This document shows positions 27,519 to 35,926 of a DNA stretch of 64,000 bases, piece after piece. The translations under genes and the position numbers were made by a program. The stretch lies in assembly GCA_964419055.1 (NCBI GenBank), contig CAYQNU010000009.1, positions 99,938-163,937 on the forward strand, written 5' to 3'. The notes under the pieces were generated by a model, which was not told the origin of the DNA, did not search any database, and saw nothing but the letters and a program-made list of their open reading frames with translations. Source of the stretch: CAYQNU01 sp964419055 (GTDB taxonomy: Bacteria; Bacteroidota; Bacteroidia; Flavobacteriales_D; Parvicellaceae). Positions within the stretch are counted from its first letter, which is position 1. Each line of letters opens with the position of its first letter.

Positions 27519-27920
27519 ATGAAAAAAATACTTGTTAACCTATTACTATTGAGTTCAATGACTCTATTAATAACGAGTTGTGGAACAACCGATGGAGGAA
27601 AAGAAAGTGAAACAGGAACTCAAGAAGTGGTCAAAACACCTAAAGATAAATTAGAGGGTAAATGGGAAATTAAAGAAGCCACCGGTGAGTTGGCTTCGTT
27701 GAATGTAGGAACGATATTTACGTTTGATGGAGAAAATTTTTCTACTGCTGCCATGGGTATGGAATCTAAAGGTAAAATTGTTACTAAAACAGACGAAATG
27801 TTTTCGGTTTTATTTGAAAATTTAACAACCAATTTTGATTACAGCTATCATTTTGAAGGCGAAAAATTAATTATCGAAGCAGGAACACAAGGACAAATTT
27901 TTACATTGGAAAAACAATAA
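27519..27920 (+). CDS. Lipocalin-like lipoprotein
   Basis: 133 aa. The signal MKKILVNLLLLSSMTLLITSC ends in a lipobox Cys at residue 21. The remainder starts with DKLEGKWEIKEATGE, the Gly-x-Trp start common to lipocalin-like domains, followed by beta-hairpin-like strands (IFTFDGENF, MESKGKIVTKTDEMFSVLF, YSYHFEGEKLIIEA). Probably a small barrel anchored to a membrane. Ligand unknown. Confidence 0.75.
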   Translation: MKKILVNLLLLSSMTLLITSCGTTDGGKESETGTQEVVKTPKDKLEGKWEIKEATGELASLNVGTIFTFDGENFSTAAMGMESKGKIVTKTDEMFSVLFENLTTNFDYSYHFEGEKLIIEAGTQGQIFTLEKQ

Positions 27921-28018
27921 TTTGAACTTTAATAATCAATTGTTGAAATATTAGTTGAATTTTTTATTGTAGATATCAAAAAATAAATTAATTTCGACAA
28001 ACAATATAAAATGTGTTT

Positions 28019-28351
28019 ATGCCATTTACAGTTGAAAATAGAGATAGTTTTACGTTAATTTCCTCAAATACAGATAAGTTAGATACGCTTGCTGCGCCTA
28101 ATTTAAAGTCTGAATTTGTGTTATTAGATAAAACAGGTGTGAAGAATGTACTGTTAGATTTATCCAATACGCGCTATTGTGATTCATCAGGCTTGAGTGC
28201 ATTATTAGTTGGGAACAGATTATTCAAAGAAGGAGGAAAACTCGTTATTTGTGGTTTGCAACCCAATGTAAAAAAATTAATTGAAATATCGCAATTACAC
28301 AAAGTCCTAAATATTGGCGTAACTATTGATGATGCCAAAGGTCTTTTTTAA
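28019..28351 (+). CDS. STAS-domain anti-sigma factor antagonist
   Basis: 110 aa, a single STAS domain. NVLLDLSNTRYCDSSGLSALLVGNRL holds the Ser that is normally phosphorylated (the DSSGL loop), as in SpoIIAA/RsbV. Its function is to switch partners with a kinase or anti-sigma factor. The TPR/SpoIIE phosphatase at 13109 could act on it, but they are 13 kb apart. The ATG at 28019 is preferred to a GTG two codons upstream. I recall STAS genes next to RNase Z in related genomes; here a T9SS gene stands between. Confidence 0.85.
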   Translation: MPFTVENRDSFTLISSNTDKLDTLAAPNLKSEFVLLDKTGVKNVLLDLSNTRYCDSSGLSALLVGNRLFKEGGKLVICGLQPNVKKLIEISQLHKVLNIGVTIDDAKGLF

Positions 28352-28382
28352 TGAATAAGAGTTAAACAATAAAAATTAAATT

Positions 28383-29135
28383 ATGAAAAAATTATTACTA
28401 TCATTTTCTATACTTTTTTTAGGTGCTGCTGCAGTTAGTGCGCAATGTACTCCTAATCCAAATTTAACTTCTGGAATCGATCCAGATACTGCATCTAACT
28501 TACCTGTTTCATACACGGGACAGGCTTATGATGAAGTGATTACATTTAAAGTTCCACAAGACACCAATTTCAATGGTTCTCAAATTACTATTCTTTTTGT
28601 AAGATTAGATGATATCACTGGATTACCATCTAACTATACCTACAATTGTACACCTACTTCTTGTGATTTCCCTGGAGGACAATCAAGTTGTGTACGTTTA
28701 TACAGCACATCAAATCCAACGGTTTCTCAAATCGGAGCTTATCAATTAGATATTACCGCTTCTCCTTACATCAGTTTGTTTGGTACTCCAGTATCTGCAG
28801 GAAGTTCTAGCTATGATGGATATGTTTTAGTGATAGCTGATGGTGCTTCTTCTAGTGTAGAACGTATCAACGCTGAAACATTCAAAACATTAATGGCTAT
28901 TCCTAATCCAACAAATGGAAATACACGTATTCAATTTGCAATGGGATATGCTGCCGATGTAACTTTTACGGTAACAAACTTATTAGGTAAAGTGGTGACT
29001 ACTCAAAAATTAGCAGGAAACAGAGGTGTAAACGAAGTTAATTTTGATGCTGCCAATGTTCCAAATGGTGTTTATTTATACACCATTACCGATGGTAAAA
29101 ACGTTATCTCTAAAAAATTAGTGGTAAACAAATAA
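28383..29135 (+). CDS. Secreted protein with type A T9SS sorting domain
   Basis: 250 aa. The signal peptide (MKKLLLSFSILFLGAAAVSAQ) is followed by a Cys-containing domain of about 140 residues (CTPNPNLTSG, then CTPTSCDFPGGQSSC), and the last 80 residues are a type A T9SS C-terminal domain: AIPNPTNGNTRIQF, VTFTVTNLLGKVV, VPNGVYLYTITDGK and a final KKLVVNK. It should be exported by Sec, then moved across the outer membrane by the type IX system, and probably attached to the surface. The passenger domain is unknown. Confidence 0.88.
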   Translation: MKKLLLSFSILFLGAAAVSAQCTPNPNLTSGIDPDTASNLPVSYTGQAYDEVITFKVPQDTNFNGSQITILFVRLDDITGLPSNYTYNCTPTSCDFPGGQSSCVRLYSTSNPTVSQIGAYQLDITASPYISLFGTPVSAGSSSYDGYVLVIADGASSSVERINAETFKTLMAIPNPTNGNTRIQFAMGYAADVTFTVTNLLGKVVTTQKLAGNRGVNEVNFDAANVPNGVYLYTITDGKNVISKKLVVNK

Positions 29136-29156
29136 GCATTGTTTATCTCATCTTTT

Positions 29157-29192
29157 GAAATCCCTTCAGAGCATCTTTGAAGGGATTTTTTA
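29157..29192 (+). terminator. Intrinsic terminator after the T9SS gene
   Basis: TCCCTTCA (29161-29168) pairs with TGAAGGGA (29178-29185), extended by A-T pairs and followed by a T-tract. Confidence 0.85.
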
Positions 29193-29224
29193 TTTAATGA
29201 AATTCCTTTAATGCATTTAGAATA

Positions 29225-30139
29225 GTGGTTTTTAGAATACACATATTGGGTTCTGGAAGTGCAATGCCCGTATTGCACCGAAACCCTACTGCTCAATACC
29301 TCAATGTACTCGAACGACATATATTAATTGATTGTGGTGAAGGAACACAATTACAATTTCAGAAGTATAAAATAAAAGCCAATAAAATAGATCACATATT
29401 GATCAGTCACTTACATGGCGATCATTATCTTGGATTGATGGGTTTTTTATCTTCTATGCATTTGTTAGGAAGAACTGAAAAATTGAATGTATATGCACCA
29501 TCGGATTTAAAGGATATTATTTTTTCGCAAATAAAGGCCAGTAAAACGTATCTTAATTTTGATATTCATTTTGTTTCATTAGAAAGTAATGAATCGGAAT
29601 GCATTTTTGAGGACAATTGTATAGAAATACATACCATCCCGTTGCAACATAGAGTGTACTGTAATGGATTTTTAATCAAAGAAAAAACGAAACCAAGGCG
29701 CATCAATAAAGAAGTAATTCAACAAATGGATTTGCCCGTTGCTTGGATGCATCGAGTAGTTAAGGGCGAAGATTGGATTAAGGATGATGGTACACACATT
29801 AAAAATGAATTGTTAACTTTACCTCCTCATCCTTCTCGTAGTTACGCATTTTGCAGTGATACGTGTTATTCTGAAAAAATTGTTCCACTAATAAAACATG
29901 CCAATTTGCTGTATCATGAAGCTACCTTTTTGAGTGATATGGAAGTTCGAGCAAAGAAGACCTTTCACAGCACAGCCATTCAAGCAGGCAAGATTGCACA
30001 ACTAGCCGAAGTAGGTAAATTATTACTGGGCCATTTTTCAGCGCGTTATAGAGATGTTTCTGAATTTGAAACAGAGGCTGCCACACATTTTCAACAGGTC
30101 GTAGCCGTAAATGACGGAGATATCTTTGATGTGGAGTAG
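29225..30139 (+). CDS. rnz: Ribonuclease Z
   Basis: 304 aa. A metallo-beta-lactamase-fold enzyme that trims tRNA 3' trailers. It starts FRIHILGSGSAMPV, the usual RNase Z opening, and has SHLHGDHYLGLMG, the HxHxDH zinc motif, and FCSDTCYSE further on. The start is GTG at 29225; no ATG is available that keeps the ILGSGSA segment. It is convergent with ruvC: the two stops are adjacent with no spacer. Confidence 0.93.
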   Translation: MVFRIHILGSGSAMPVLHRNPTAQYLNVLERHILIDCGEGTQLQFQKYKIKANKIDHILISHLHGDHYLGLMGFLSSMHLLGRTEKLNVYAPSDLKDIIFSQIKASKTYLNFDIHFVSLESNESECIFEDNCIEIHTIPLQHRVYCNGFLIKEKTKPRRINKEVIQQMDLPVAWMHRVVKGEDWIKDDGTHIKNELLTLPPHPSRSYAFCSDTCYSEKIVPLIKHANLLYHEATFLSDMEVRAKKTFHSTAIQAGKIAQLAEVGKLLLGHFSARYRDVSEFETEAATHFQQVVAVNDGDIFDVE

Positions 30140-30703
30140 TTATTTCGCCCTATCCGGATTATTTTTTACAAAGGCTTCCCATCCCGATTTTTTGGAACCT
30201 GAAGTCGGAACACCACCTTTTGAAGATTGAAAAAAGTGACAAACAGCAGCCGCCAATCCATCGGTTGCATCTAAATACTTGGGCATATCACTAAAATTCA
30301 ATAAGGTTTGCAACATAGCCGCAACTTGTTCTTTTGAAGCATTTCCATTTCCTGTAATGGACTGTTTAATGGATTTTGGAGCATATTCTTGAATGGGAAT
30401 ATCTCTGGTTAAAACTGCTGCCATAGCAACCCCTTGAGCTCTTCCTAATTTAAGCATGGATTGCACATTTTTGCCAAAAAAGGGTGCTTCAATAGCAACT
30501 TCGTCAGGAAGGTAGGTAGTAGCTAAAAAAGTAACTTTTTCAAAAATGGACTTTAATTTTAGTTCGTGATTTTCTAACTTTGAAAGATGGATAATACCCG
30601 CAGTGATGAGCACCGCTTTTTTGTTTTTTATACCAATAACTCCATACCCCATAATATTGGTTCCGGGGTCTAATCCTAAAATTATTTTGTCGTATTCTGT
30701 CAT
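30140..30703 (-). CDS. ruvC: Holliday junction resolvase RuvC
   Basis: 187 aa. IILGLDPGTNIMGYGVI holds the first catalytic Asp; EAPFFGKNVQSMLKLGRAQGVAMA and DATDGLAAAVCHFF give the remaining acidic residues. It cleaves four-way junctions with RuvAB, which are not in the window. The C-terminal extension (about 170-187) is basic and Ser/Gly-rich. Confidence 0.95.
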   Translation of the reverse strand: MTEYDKIILGLDPGTNIMGYGVIGIKNKKAVLITAGIIHLSKLENHELKLKSIFEKVTFLATTYLPDEVAIEAPFFGKNVQSMLKLGRAQGVAMAAVLTRDIPIQEYAPKSIKQSITGNGNASKEQVAAMLQTLLNFSDMPKYLDATDGLAAAVCHFFQSSKGGVPTSGSKKSGWEAFVKNNPDRAK

Positions 30704-30715
30704 TCGTTACTTTTG
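30687..30715 (+). promoter_or_regulatory. Predicted promoter for the flippase-like gene
   Basis: TTG at 30687-30689 and TACTTTTG at 30708-30715 with an 18-bp spacer. It lies in the first codons of ruvC, on the opposite strand. Confidence 0.5.
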
Positions 30716-30766
30716 TAATAAATTCTGTAGGTTACCTTAAATTTATTTACGTATTTAGTTGTAGCA

Positions 30767-31735
30767 ATTAAAACTACTAAGATATATAAGTTTTTATTAC
30801 AAGCACTGAAATTTTCAGTGTTTGGCTTTGCTTGCTATTTTATTTACATCCAACTGAATGAAAAAGACTTCGTTTCAAATTTTCAAGAGGTTAGTAATCA
30901 TCTACTTTCCATCAAAGGAATTTTATTAATAAGTTGTGTTTTTTTACTTCAGTTTCTCAACTACACATTGGAGGCAGTAAAATGGCAGCAACTCGTCAAA
31001 CTTCAATATTCCGTTTCTCTTTGGACGCTTGTAAAGTCCGTTTATGTGGGTAACTCCATAAGTATTTTTACCCCAAATAGAGTAGGGAGTTATTTAGGTC
31101 GTATGATTATATTGCACGAATTACCTAAGTTGTTCGTTGCTGCTTCATCCTTCCTTGGCAATTTGGCTCAACTCACCATAACCGTTTTTTTTGGTATTAT
31201 CGGATTTATATTTTTTGTACCTGAACCATTTATATTTACCAATGATTTCTTTTTAATTCTATTCTCAGCGTTGACTCTTTTCTTTTTAGGTGTTCTTTTT
31301 TTTGGTAAAAAGGTATTGGTTTTTTTTAATCGCTTTCAATGGTTTTTAATTTACAAAGATGGTTTAGATTTTTTAGATCAAGTTAAGGGTAAGGTAATCG
31401 CAAAAGTGTTGTCTGTCGCTTTCCTTCGTTACGCTGTTTTTGTAGTCGAATTTTGGTTAATTCTAGCTGCTTGTGGCATTGATGTTACGTTTTTGGAAAC
31501 GTTTATTATCTGTGGAGTAGTGTATGCCGTTTCTAACTTTATACCTAGCCCAATGATGGGTAACCTAGGTACGCGAGAATTGGTTGTTTTATTAGTTTTT
31601 GGAGGCACTAATGTAGAAACAAATGCGCTAACCGCTTCGCTTATTATTTGGATCATAAACATTGCTTTTCCTTCCGTTTTGGGAGGAATAATGTTGAATT
31701 TTCATCGTTTTAAAAATTCCAAAACACATGATTGA
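30767..31735 (+). CDS. Flippase-like (LPG synthase TM / UPF0104) membrane protein
   Basis: About 322 aa, with seven or so membrane segments and the LPG-synthase/AglD-like arrangement (AVKWQQLVKL after the second segment, NSISIFTPNRVGSYLGRM, and later FIPSPMMGNLGTRELVVLLVF). It probably moves or modifies a lipid-linked molecule. The first standard start codon is GTG 30818, but that falls inside the first hydrophobic region. The frame is open upstream to 30731 and reads KIYKFLLQALKFSVF, typical of the family's N-terminus. I therefore propose an ATT start at 30767; this is uncertain. Its stop overlaps the next gene by 8 bp. Confidence 0.6.
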   Translation: MKTTKIYKFLLQALKFSVFGFACYFIYIQLNEKDFVSNFQEVSNHLLSIKGILLISCVFLLQFLNYTLEAVKWQQLVKLQYSVSLWTLVKSVYVGNSISIFTPNRVGSYLGRMIILHELPKLFVAASSFLGNLAQLTITVFFGIIGFIFFVPEPFIFTNDFFLILFSALTLFFLGVLFFGKKVLVFFNRFQWFLIYKDGLDFLDQVKGKVIAKVLSVAFLRYAVFVVEFWLILAACGIDVTFLETFIICGVVYAVSNFIPSPMMGNLGTRELVVLLVFGGTNVETNALTASLIIWIINIAFPSVLGGIMLNFHRFKNSKTHD

Positions 31736-32825
31736 ATTGGGCTTGATTACAGGTGCTGTAATAGTACTTTATGGTATATTCATTTTATGTGTGGGTGCAT
31801 TTTTTCTTTTGCCCGTAGGTGAAACTCAATCGTCCACCGTTCAGGGTTTTACTGTATTGATTCCGTTCAAAAATGAAGAAAAAAACATAGCCCATTTAAT
31901 CCGAAGTTTACAAAAATCCTATACCCAATACTCTAAAAATGAGGTTGAGTTTTTATTTTTAAACGATCATTCCATTGATAATTCGCTACAGGTGCTTGAA
32001 CATGAATTAATGGAGGTAACCTTTGAATGGCGCATTGTTTCTTTACAAAACGAACTTAAAGGAAAAAAAATGGCGCTTATATTGGGTGTCGAATTGGCTA
32101 AATACGAACGAATTATAACCTTAGATGCCGATTGTGTAGTCGCAAGTGATTGGTTGTCTGAAATGACCAGAATAACAGTAGGATTGGGAATTGGCGTTGT
32201 GATTCAGCATAATGAACAGATGCCTTTTAGTGTTCTTACGGCTCTTCAAAGCACAGAAGGGTTAATGTTGCAAGGTATTACCCTTGGGTCAGCCAATTTA
32301 ATGATACCTTTGTTATGTTCTGGAGCGAATTTATCGTATTCAAAAGAGGATTTTATCGCTTTGCAACCCTACATGGATAATTTGGATATCGCATCTGGTG
32401 ACGACATGTTTTTGCTTGAAAAATTTAGGAAAAATGACCTTCCCATTGTCTCTGCCCAAAAAGCAATTGTGTACACCACCACCGAAAATAATTGGTCTGA
32501 TTTAATAAAAAGATCCTCCCGTTGGATTGCTAAAACAACGCAACTCAAGAACAATTTTTTGAGTGGAATTTCGGTTTTGACTTTTGTAGCTAATTTACTT
32601 TTTATACTTTCTTTCGTTTTATGGTTAATTACTGCCAATGATTGGTGGCTATTTAACTGCCTTATTAAGTTTTTAGTCGATTTTTTATTATTATTTTCAG
32701 TAAGTTTAGCATTTAAAAAATTATATTTATTAATTTTCGCACCGCTTATAGTTTTCATCTATCCCATTTATCTTTTTTGGGTTGGTATGGCTGCATTAAG
32801 TTATAAAAAGAAAGATTGGAATTAA
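31728..32825 (+). CDS. Family 2 glycosyltransferase, membrane-bound
   Basis: 365 aa. It begins with a membrane segment, then TVLIPFKNEEKNIAHLIRSL, LFLNDHSIDNS and ITLDADCVVASDWL, whose DAD-type motif binds the sugar nucleotide. SGDDMFLLEKF and RSSRWIAKTTQLK follow, corresponding to the ED and QxxRW-like regions. Two or three C-terminal segments end the protein. It overlaps both neighbours (8 bp upstream, 1 bp downstream), so the three genes are one transcription unit. The sugar and acceptor cannot be told. Confidence 0.88.
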   Translation: MIELGLITGAVIVLYGIFILCVGAFFLLPVGETQSSTVQGFTVLIPFKNEEKNIAHLIRSLQKSYTQYSKNEVEFLFLNDHSIDNSLQVLEHELMEVTFEWRIVSLQNELKGKKMALILGVELAKYERIITLDADCVVASDWLSEMTRITVGLGIGVVIQHNEQMPFSVLTALQSTEGLMLQGITLGSANLMIPLLCSGANLSYSKEDFIALQPYMDNLDIASGDDMFLLEKFRKNDLPIVSAQKAIVYTTTENNWSDLIKRSSRWIAKTTQLKNNFLSGISVLTFVANLLFILSFVLWLITANDWWLFNCLIKFLVDFLLLFSVSLAFKKLYLLIFAPLIVFIYPIYLFWVGMAALSYKKKDWN

Positions 32826-34090
32826 TGGCTAAAAATTCAGAAAATACAGTTCAACGCAGCACTTCTCTTTACGGAGAAGCTTGGAGAAAACTGAAGAAGA
32901 ATAAGCAAGCTATGATTGGACTTTTTGTGATTTGTTTTGCGTCCCTTGTTGCTATTTTAGGTGCAAATATTCGTCCTGATGAGACCGAACATGCCAATGA
33001 TCAAAATCCTATCATCCAGAAATTACAACCAGGAGCCACAGTAAAACATTTATTGGTTCATAAAAATGAAGAGATAGAAGAAGTGGGTTTTTTCGGTCGT
33101 TTGTTTTTATCAGGTGCTCCTCGCAAGCATAAATATTATCCCTACTTAGATTATTTTTACGAAGGAAGCAATATTACCATTGAATTATTTTCGCCTTTCA
33201 AAGATAAGCCAAACTATTTACCGCAATATAAATCGTTTTCTTTGGCGGATGTAGTCTACCCTCTAGACATTATGCGGGAGGACAAAGTAATTGATTTGGG
33301 CGGTGGAAAGTACACGGTGAATTTGTTAAATGGAACCGAAACTATGGTTACCTTAGAGGAAATGAAAGCTGAATTGGAAGCCAACAACTTAATTGAAGTA
33401 AAATATTATTTAGGAACGGATGTAAATGGAAGGGATATGTTGAGTCGTATAATGGCGGGAACCATTATTTCTTTATCTGTTGGGTTATTGTCGGTATTAA
33501 TATCTTTGATTATTGGATTATTTTTGGGAGCTTTAGCGGGTTATTACAGAGGTTGGGTGGACAATATAATTATGTGGTTCATTACAGTGGTTTGGTCTAT
33601 TCCTTCGTTGTTGCTGATCATTTCATTGCAATTAATTATGGGATCTGGGTTTACTACCGTTTTTGTGGCAGTGGGATTAATTATGTGGGTGGATTTGGCT
33701 CGTTTAGTTAGAGGTCAAGTATTGAGCATCAGAGAGAAAGAATATATTGAAGCGGGTAGAGCATTAGGATATTCTAATTTGAGAATCATTACAAAACATG
33801 TTATCCCAAATATTTTAGGTCCTGTAATCGTTATTTGCGCTACTAATTTTGTTAGTGCTATTTTGTTGGAAGCTGGGTTAAGCTTTTTGGGAATTGGGGC
33901 TAAAATCCCTATGGCATCTTGGGGTTCAATGATTCAACAACATTCAGCCTATATTACCAACCCCCAGAATGGTTATTTAGCAATAATACCAGGAGTTTGT
34001 ATCATAATTTTAGTTTTTTCATTTATGATGGTGGGTAACGGATTGCGCGATGCTTTCGATACAAAATCAACCGATGCTCACGGTGTGTAA
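32825..34090 (+). CDS. ABC transporter permease, DppC/OppC type
   Basis: 421 aa. The ATG at 32825 overlaps the upstream stop by one base (TAATG). After a membrane segment near residue 30-50, about 140 periplasmic residues follow (longer than in E. coli DppC). Then GTDVNGRDMLSRIMAGTIISL, the typical opening of the permease core, five more membrane segments and the EAA loop (EYIEAGRALGYSNLRIITKHVIPN) that contacts the ATPase. It probably imports oligopeptides or a similar solute. No binding protein, second permease or ATPase gene is next to it. Confidence 0.9.
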   Translation: MAKNSENTVQRSTSLYGEAWRKLKKNKQAMIGLFVICFASLVAILGANIRPDETEHANDQNPIIQKLQPGATVKHLLVHKNEEIEEVGFFGRLFLSGAPRKHKYYPYLDYFYEGSNITIELFSPFKDKPNYLPQYKSFSLADVVYPLDIMREDKVIDLGGGKYTVNLLNGTETMVTLEEMKAELEANNLIEVKYYLGTDVNGRDMLSRIMAGTIISLSVGLLSVLISLIIGLFLGALAGYYRGWVDNIIMWFITVVWSIPSLLLIISLQLIMGSGFTTVFVAVGLIMWVDLARLVRGQVLSIREKEYIEAGRALGYSNLRIITKHVIPNILGPVIVICATNFVSAILLEAGLSFLGIGAKIPMASWGSMIQQHSAYITNPQNGYLAIIPGVCIIILVFSFMMVGNGLRDAFDTKSTDAHGV

Positions 34091-34145
34091 TTTCGTTTTA
34101 AGAAAATAACAAATCATTCTAAACAAATCAATCTTATAAAATAGT

Positions 34146-34994
34146 ATGGATAAGCTCTATTTGAAATACATAATATTGGTTGCGGCAACTTTTTTGTTAG
34201 CCTTCTTCCTTAATTTTTTTATAAAACGAGTTGTAGGCAAATACGTTGTAAAATACTCCAATAAATTAAAAGCCGACCCAACAAATTTTTCGTTTTTAAA
34301 GAATTCTATCACTTTCATAATCTATTTGGGAGCTATAGTTTTTATATTTACTCAAGTACCATCACTTAGAAATATAGGAACGGCCCTTATGGCCAGTGCC
34401 GGTATCTTAGCAGCTATTATTGGATTTGCTTCTCAAAAGGCCTTTTCAAATATTATTAGTGGAATTTTTATTTTAATTTTTAAACCATTTAGCATTGGTG
34501 ATGTTATTGAAATTGAGGGTAACAAAATGGGAAGTGTAGAAGAAATTACGATGCGTCATACCGTAATTAGGGATTTTGAAAATTTAAGAATTGTTATACC
34601 AAACAGTATTATAAGTGATGCCACGGTAGTAAATACAAGTTTAATAGATGACCGTATACGCAAACACATCAATTTTAAAGTAAGTTACGATACCGATATT
34701 GATTTGGCAATTAAACTCATTCAAGAAGAAATCATGAAACATCCGTTATTTACAGATGTTAGAACAGACAAACAAATTCGTGAAAATGAACCATTAGTAG
34801 TTGTAAGAGTGGCTGAATTGGGAGAATATTATGTTCGCTTAAAGGCTTATGCTTGGGTAAGAGATTTTGATGATTCCTTTGTGCTTGAATGCGATTTGAA
34901 TAAATCACTTCTCAAAAGATTTAAAGAAAATAATATCACCATTCCTTTCCCTCATCAAGTAAATGTAAATGGGAATCCCTACCAAACTGAATAA
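34146..34994 (+). CDS. MscS-family mechanosensitive channel
   Basis: 282 aa. Three N-terminal membrane segments precede the pore helix (about 75-110; ASAGILAAIIGFASQKAFSNIISGIFIL) with the Ala/Gly pattern of MscS. The beta domain starts IGDVIEIEGNKMGSVEEITMRHTVIRDFENLRIVIPNS. It opens under membrane tension to release solutes on osmotic downshock. It stands 55 bp after the permease gene. Confidence 0.93.
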   Translation: MDKLYLKYIILVAATFLLAFFLNFFIKRVVGKYVVKYSNKLKADPTNFSFLKNSITFIIYLGAIVFIFTQVPSLRNIGTALMASAGILAAIIGFASQKAFSNIISGIFILIFKPFSIGDVIEIEGNKMGSVEEITMRHTVIRDFENLRIVIPNSIISDATVVNTSLIDDRIRKHINFKVSYDTDIDLAIKLIQEEIMKHPLFTDVRTDKQIRENEPLVVVRVAELGEYYVRLKAYAWVRDFDDSFVLECDLNKSLLKRFKENNITIPFPHQVNVNGNPYQTE

Positions 34995-35041
34995 TAAAGC
35001 ACTAAAAAATAAACCATACCTTTTCAAATCATAGCCATAAC

Positions 35042-35920
35042 ATGAAAATTTATCTTTTAACTAGAAATGCCAATCTTTATTCCTCTAAAAGACTGCTTGA
35101 AGCAGCTACTGTAGCAGGTCATGACGTTAGGGCTATTGATTATATGCACTGTAATTTAATCATCGAAAAAGGTCGTTGTCAAATAGTATATAAAGGCGAT
35201 TTTTTGGAAATGCCTGATGCAATTATTCCTAGAATTGGAGCCACCAATACATTTTTCGGATCAGCTGTAATTCGACAGTTTGAAATGATGAATGTTTTTT
35301 CTGCGGTGGGTTCAGATCCGCTTTTGCGTTCAAGAGATAAATTTAAATGTTTGCAGTTGTTGTCCATGCAAGGAGTGAATATGCCCATAACAGCTTTTGC
35401 AGATACAAGTAATGATGCTGTGGAATTGATAGCAGCGGTAGGTGGAACTCCTCTAATCATTAAACTATTGGAAGGAACTCAAGGTTTGGGTGTTTTATTG
35501 GCCGAAACTAAAAATGGTGCAAAATCTATTTTAGATGCCTTTTCTGAGCTAAAGGCCAAAGTGATGGTCCAAGAATTCATTAAAGAATCAAAGGGAATTG
35601 ATGTGCGTGCTTTTGTAGTAGACGGAAAAGTTGTTGCATCTATGAAACGAACGGCTCCCGAGGGAGAGTTTAGATCAAATATTCATAGAGGTGGAGTAGG
35701 TACTCCGATTGAACTCAATGCATATGAAATTGAAACCGCCATTAACAGTGCCAAAGCATTGGGCTTAGGCGTAGCAGGGGTAGATATGTTGATTTCAGCA
35801 AAAGGACCTATGGTCATTGAGGTCAATTCATCACCAGGATTAGAAGGAATTGAAGGGTTTACTGGAGTTAATGTTGCGGGTGAAGTAATTAAATATTTAG
35901 AAACATCCATCCAAAAATAG
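35042..35920 (+). CDS. RimK-type ATP-grasp alpha-L-glutamate ligase
   Basis: 292 aa. RimK signature: a preATP-grasp region (MKIYLLTRNANLYSSKRLLEA), DKFKCLQLLSMQGVNMPIT, the grasp loop KLLEGTQGLGVLLAE, VQEFIKESKGIDVRAFVVDGKV, and VIEVNSSPGLEGIEG with the metal ligands. RimK adds glutamate to ribosomal protein S6 in E. coli; other members make different glutamate ligations. The AstE-type hydrolase follows 6 bp downstream, and pairs of this kind occur in many bacteria, so the two may act on the same substrate. Confidence 0.9.
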   Translation: MKIYLLTRNANLYSSKRLLEAATVAGHDVRAIDYMHCNLIIEKGRCQIVYKGDFLEMPDAIIPRIGATNTFFGSAVIRQFEMMNVFSAVGSDPLLRSRDKFKCLQLLSMQGVNMPITAFADTSNDAVELIAAVGGTPLIIKLLEGTQGLGVLLAETKNGAKSILDAFSELKAKVMVQEFIKESKGIDVRAFVVDGKVVASMKRTAPEGEFRSNIHRGGVGTPIELNAYEIETAINSAKALGLGVAGVDMLISAKGPMVIEVNSSPGLEGIEGFTGVNVAGEVIKYLETSIQK

Positions 35921-35926
35921 TCAATT

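Noticed and set aside
32369..32758. Minus-strand frame of 129 codons
   Set aside because: It is antisense to the glycosyltransferase gene and has no recognisable motif.
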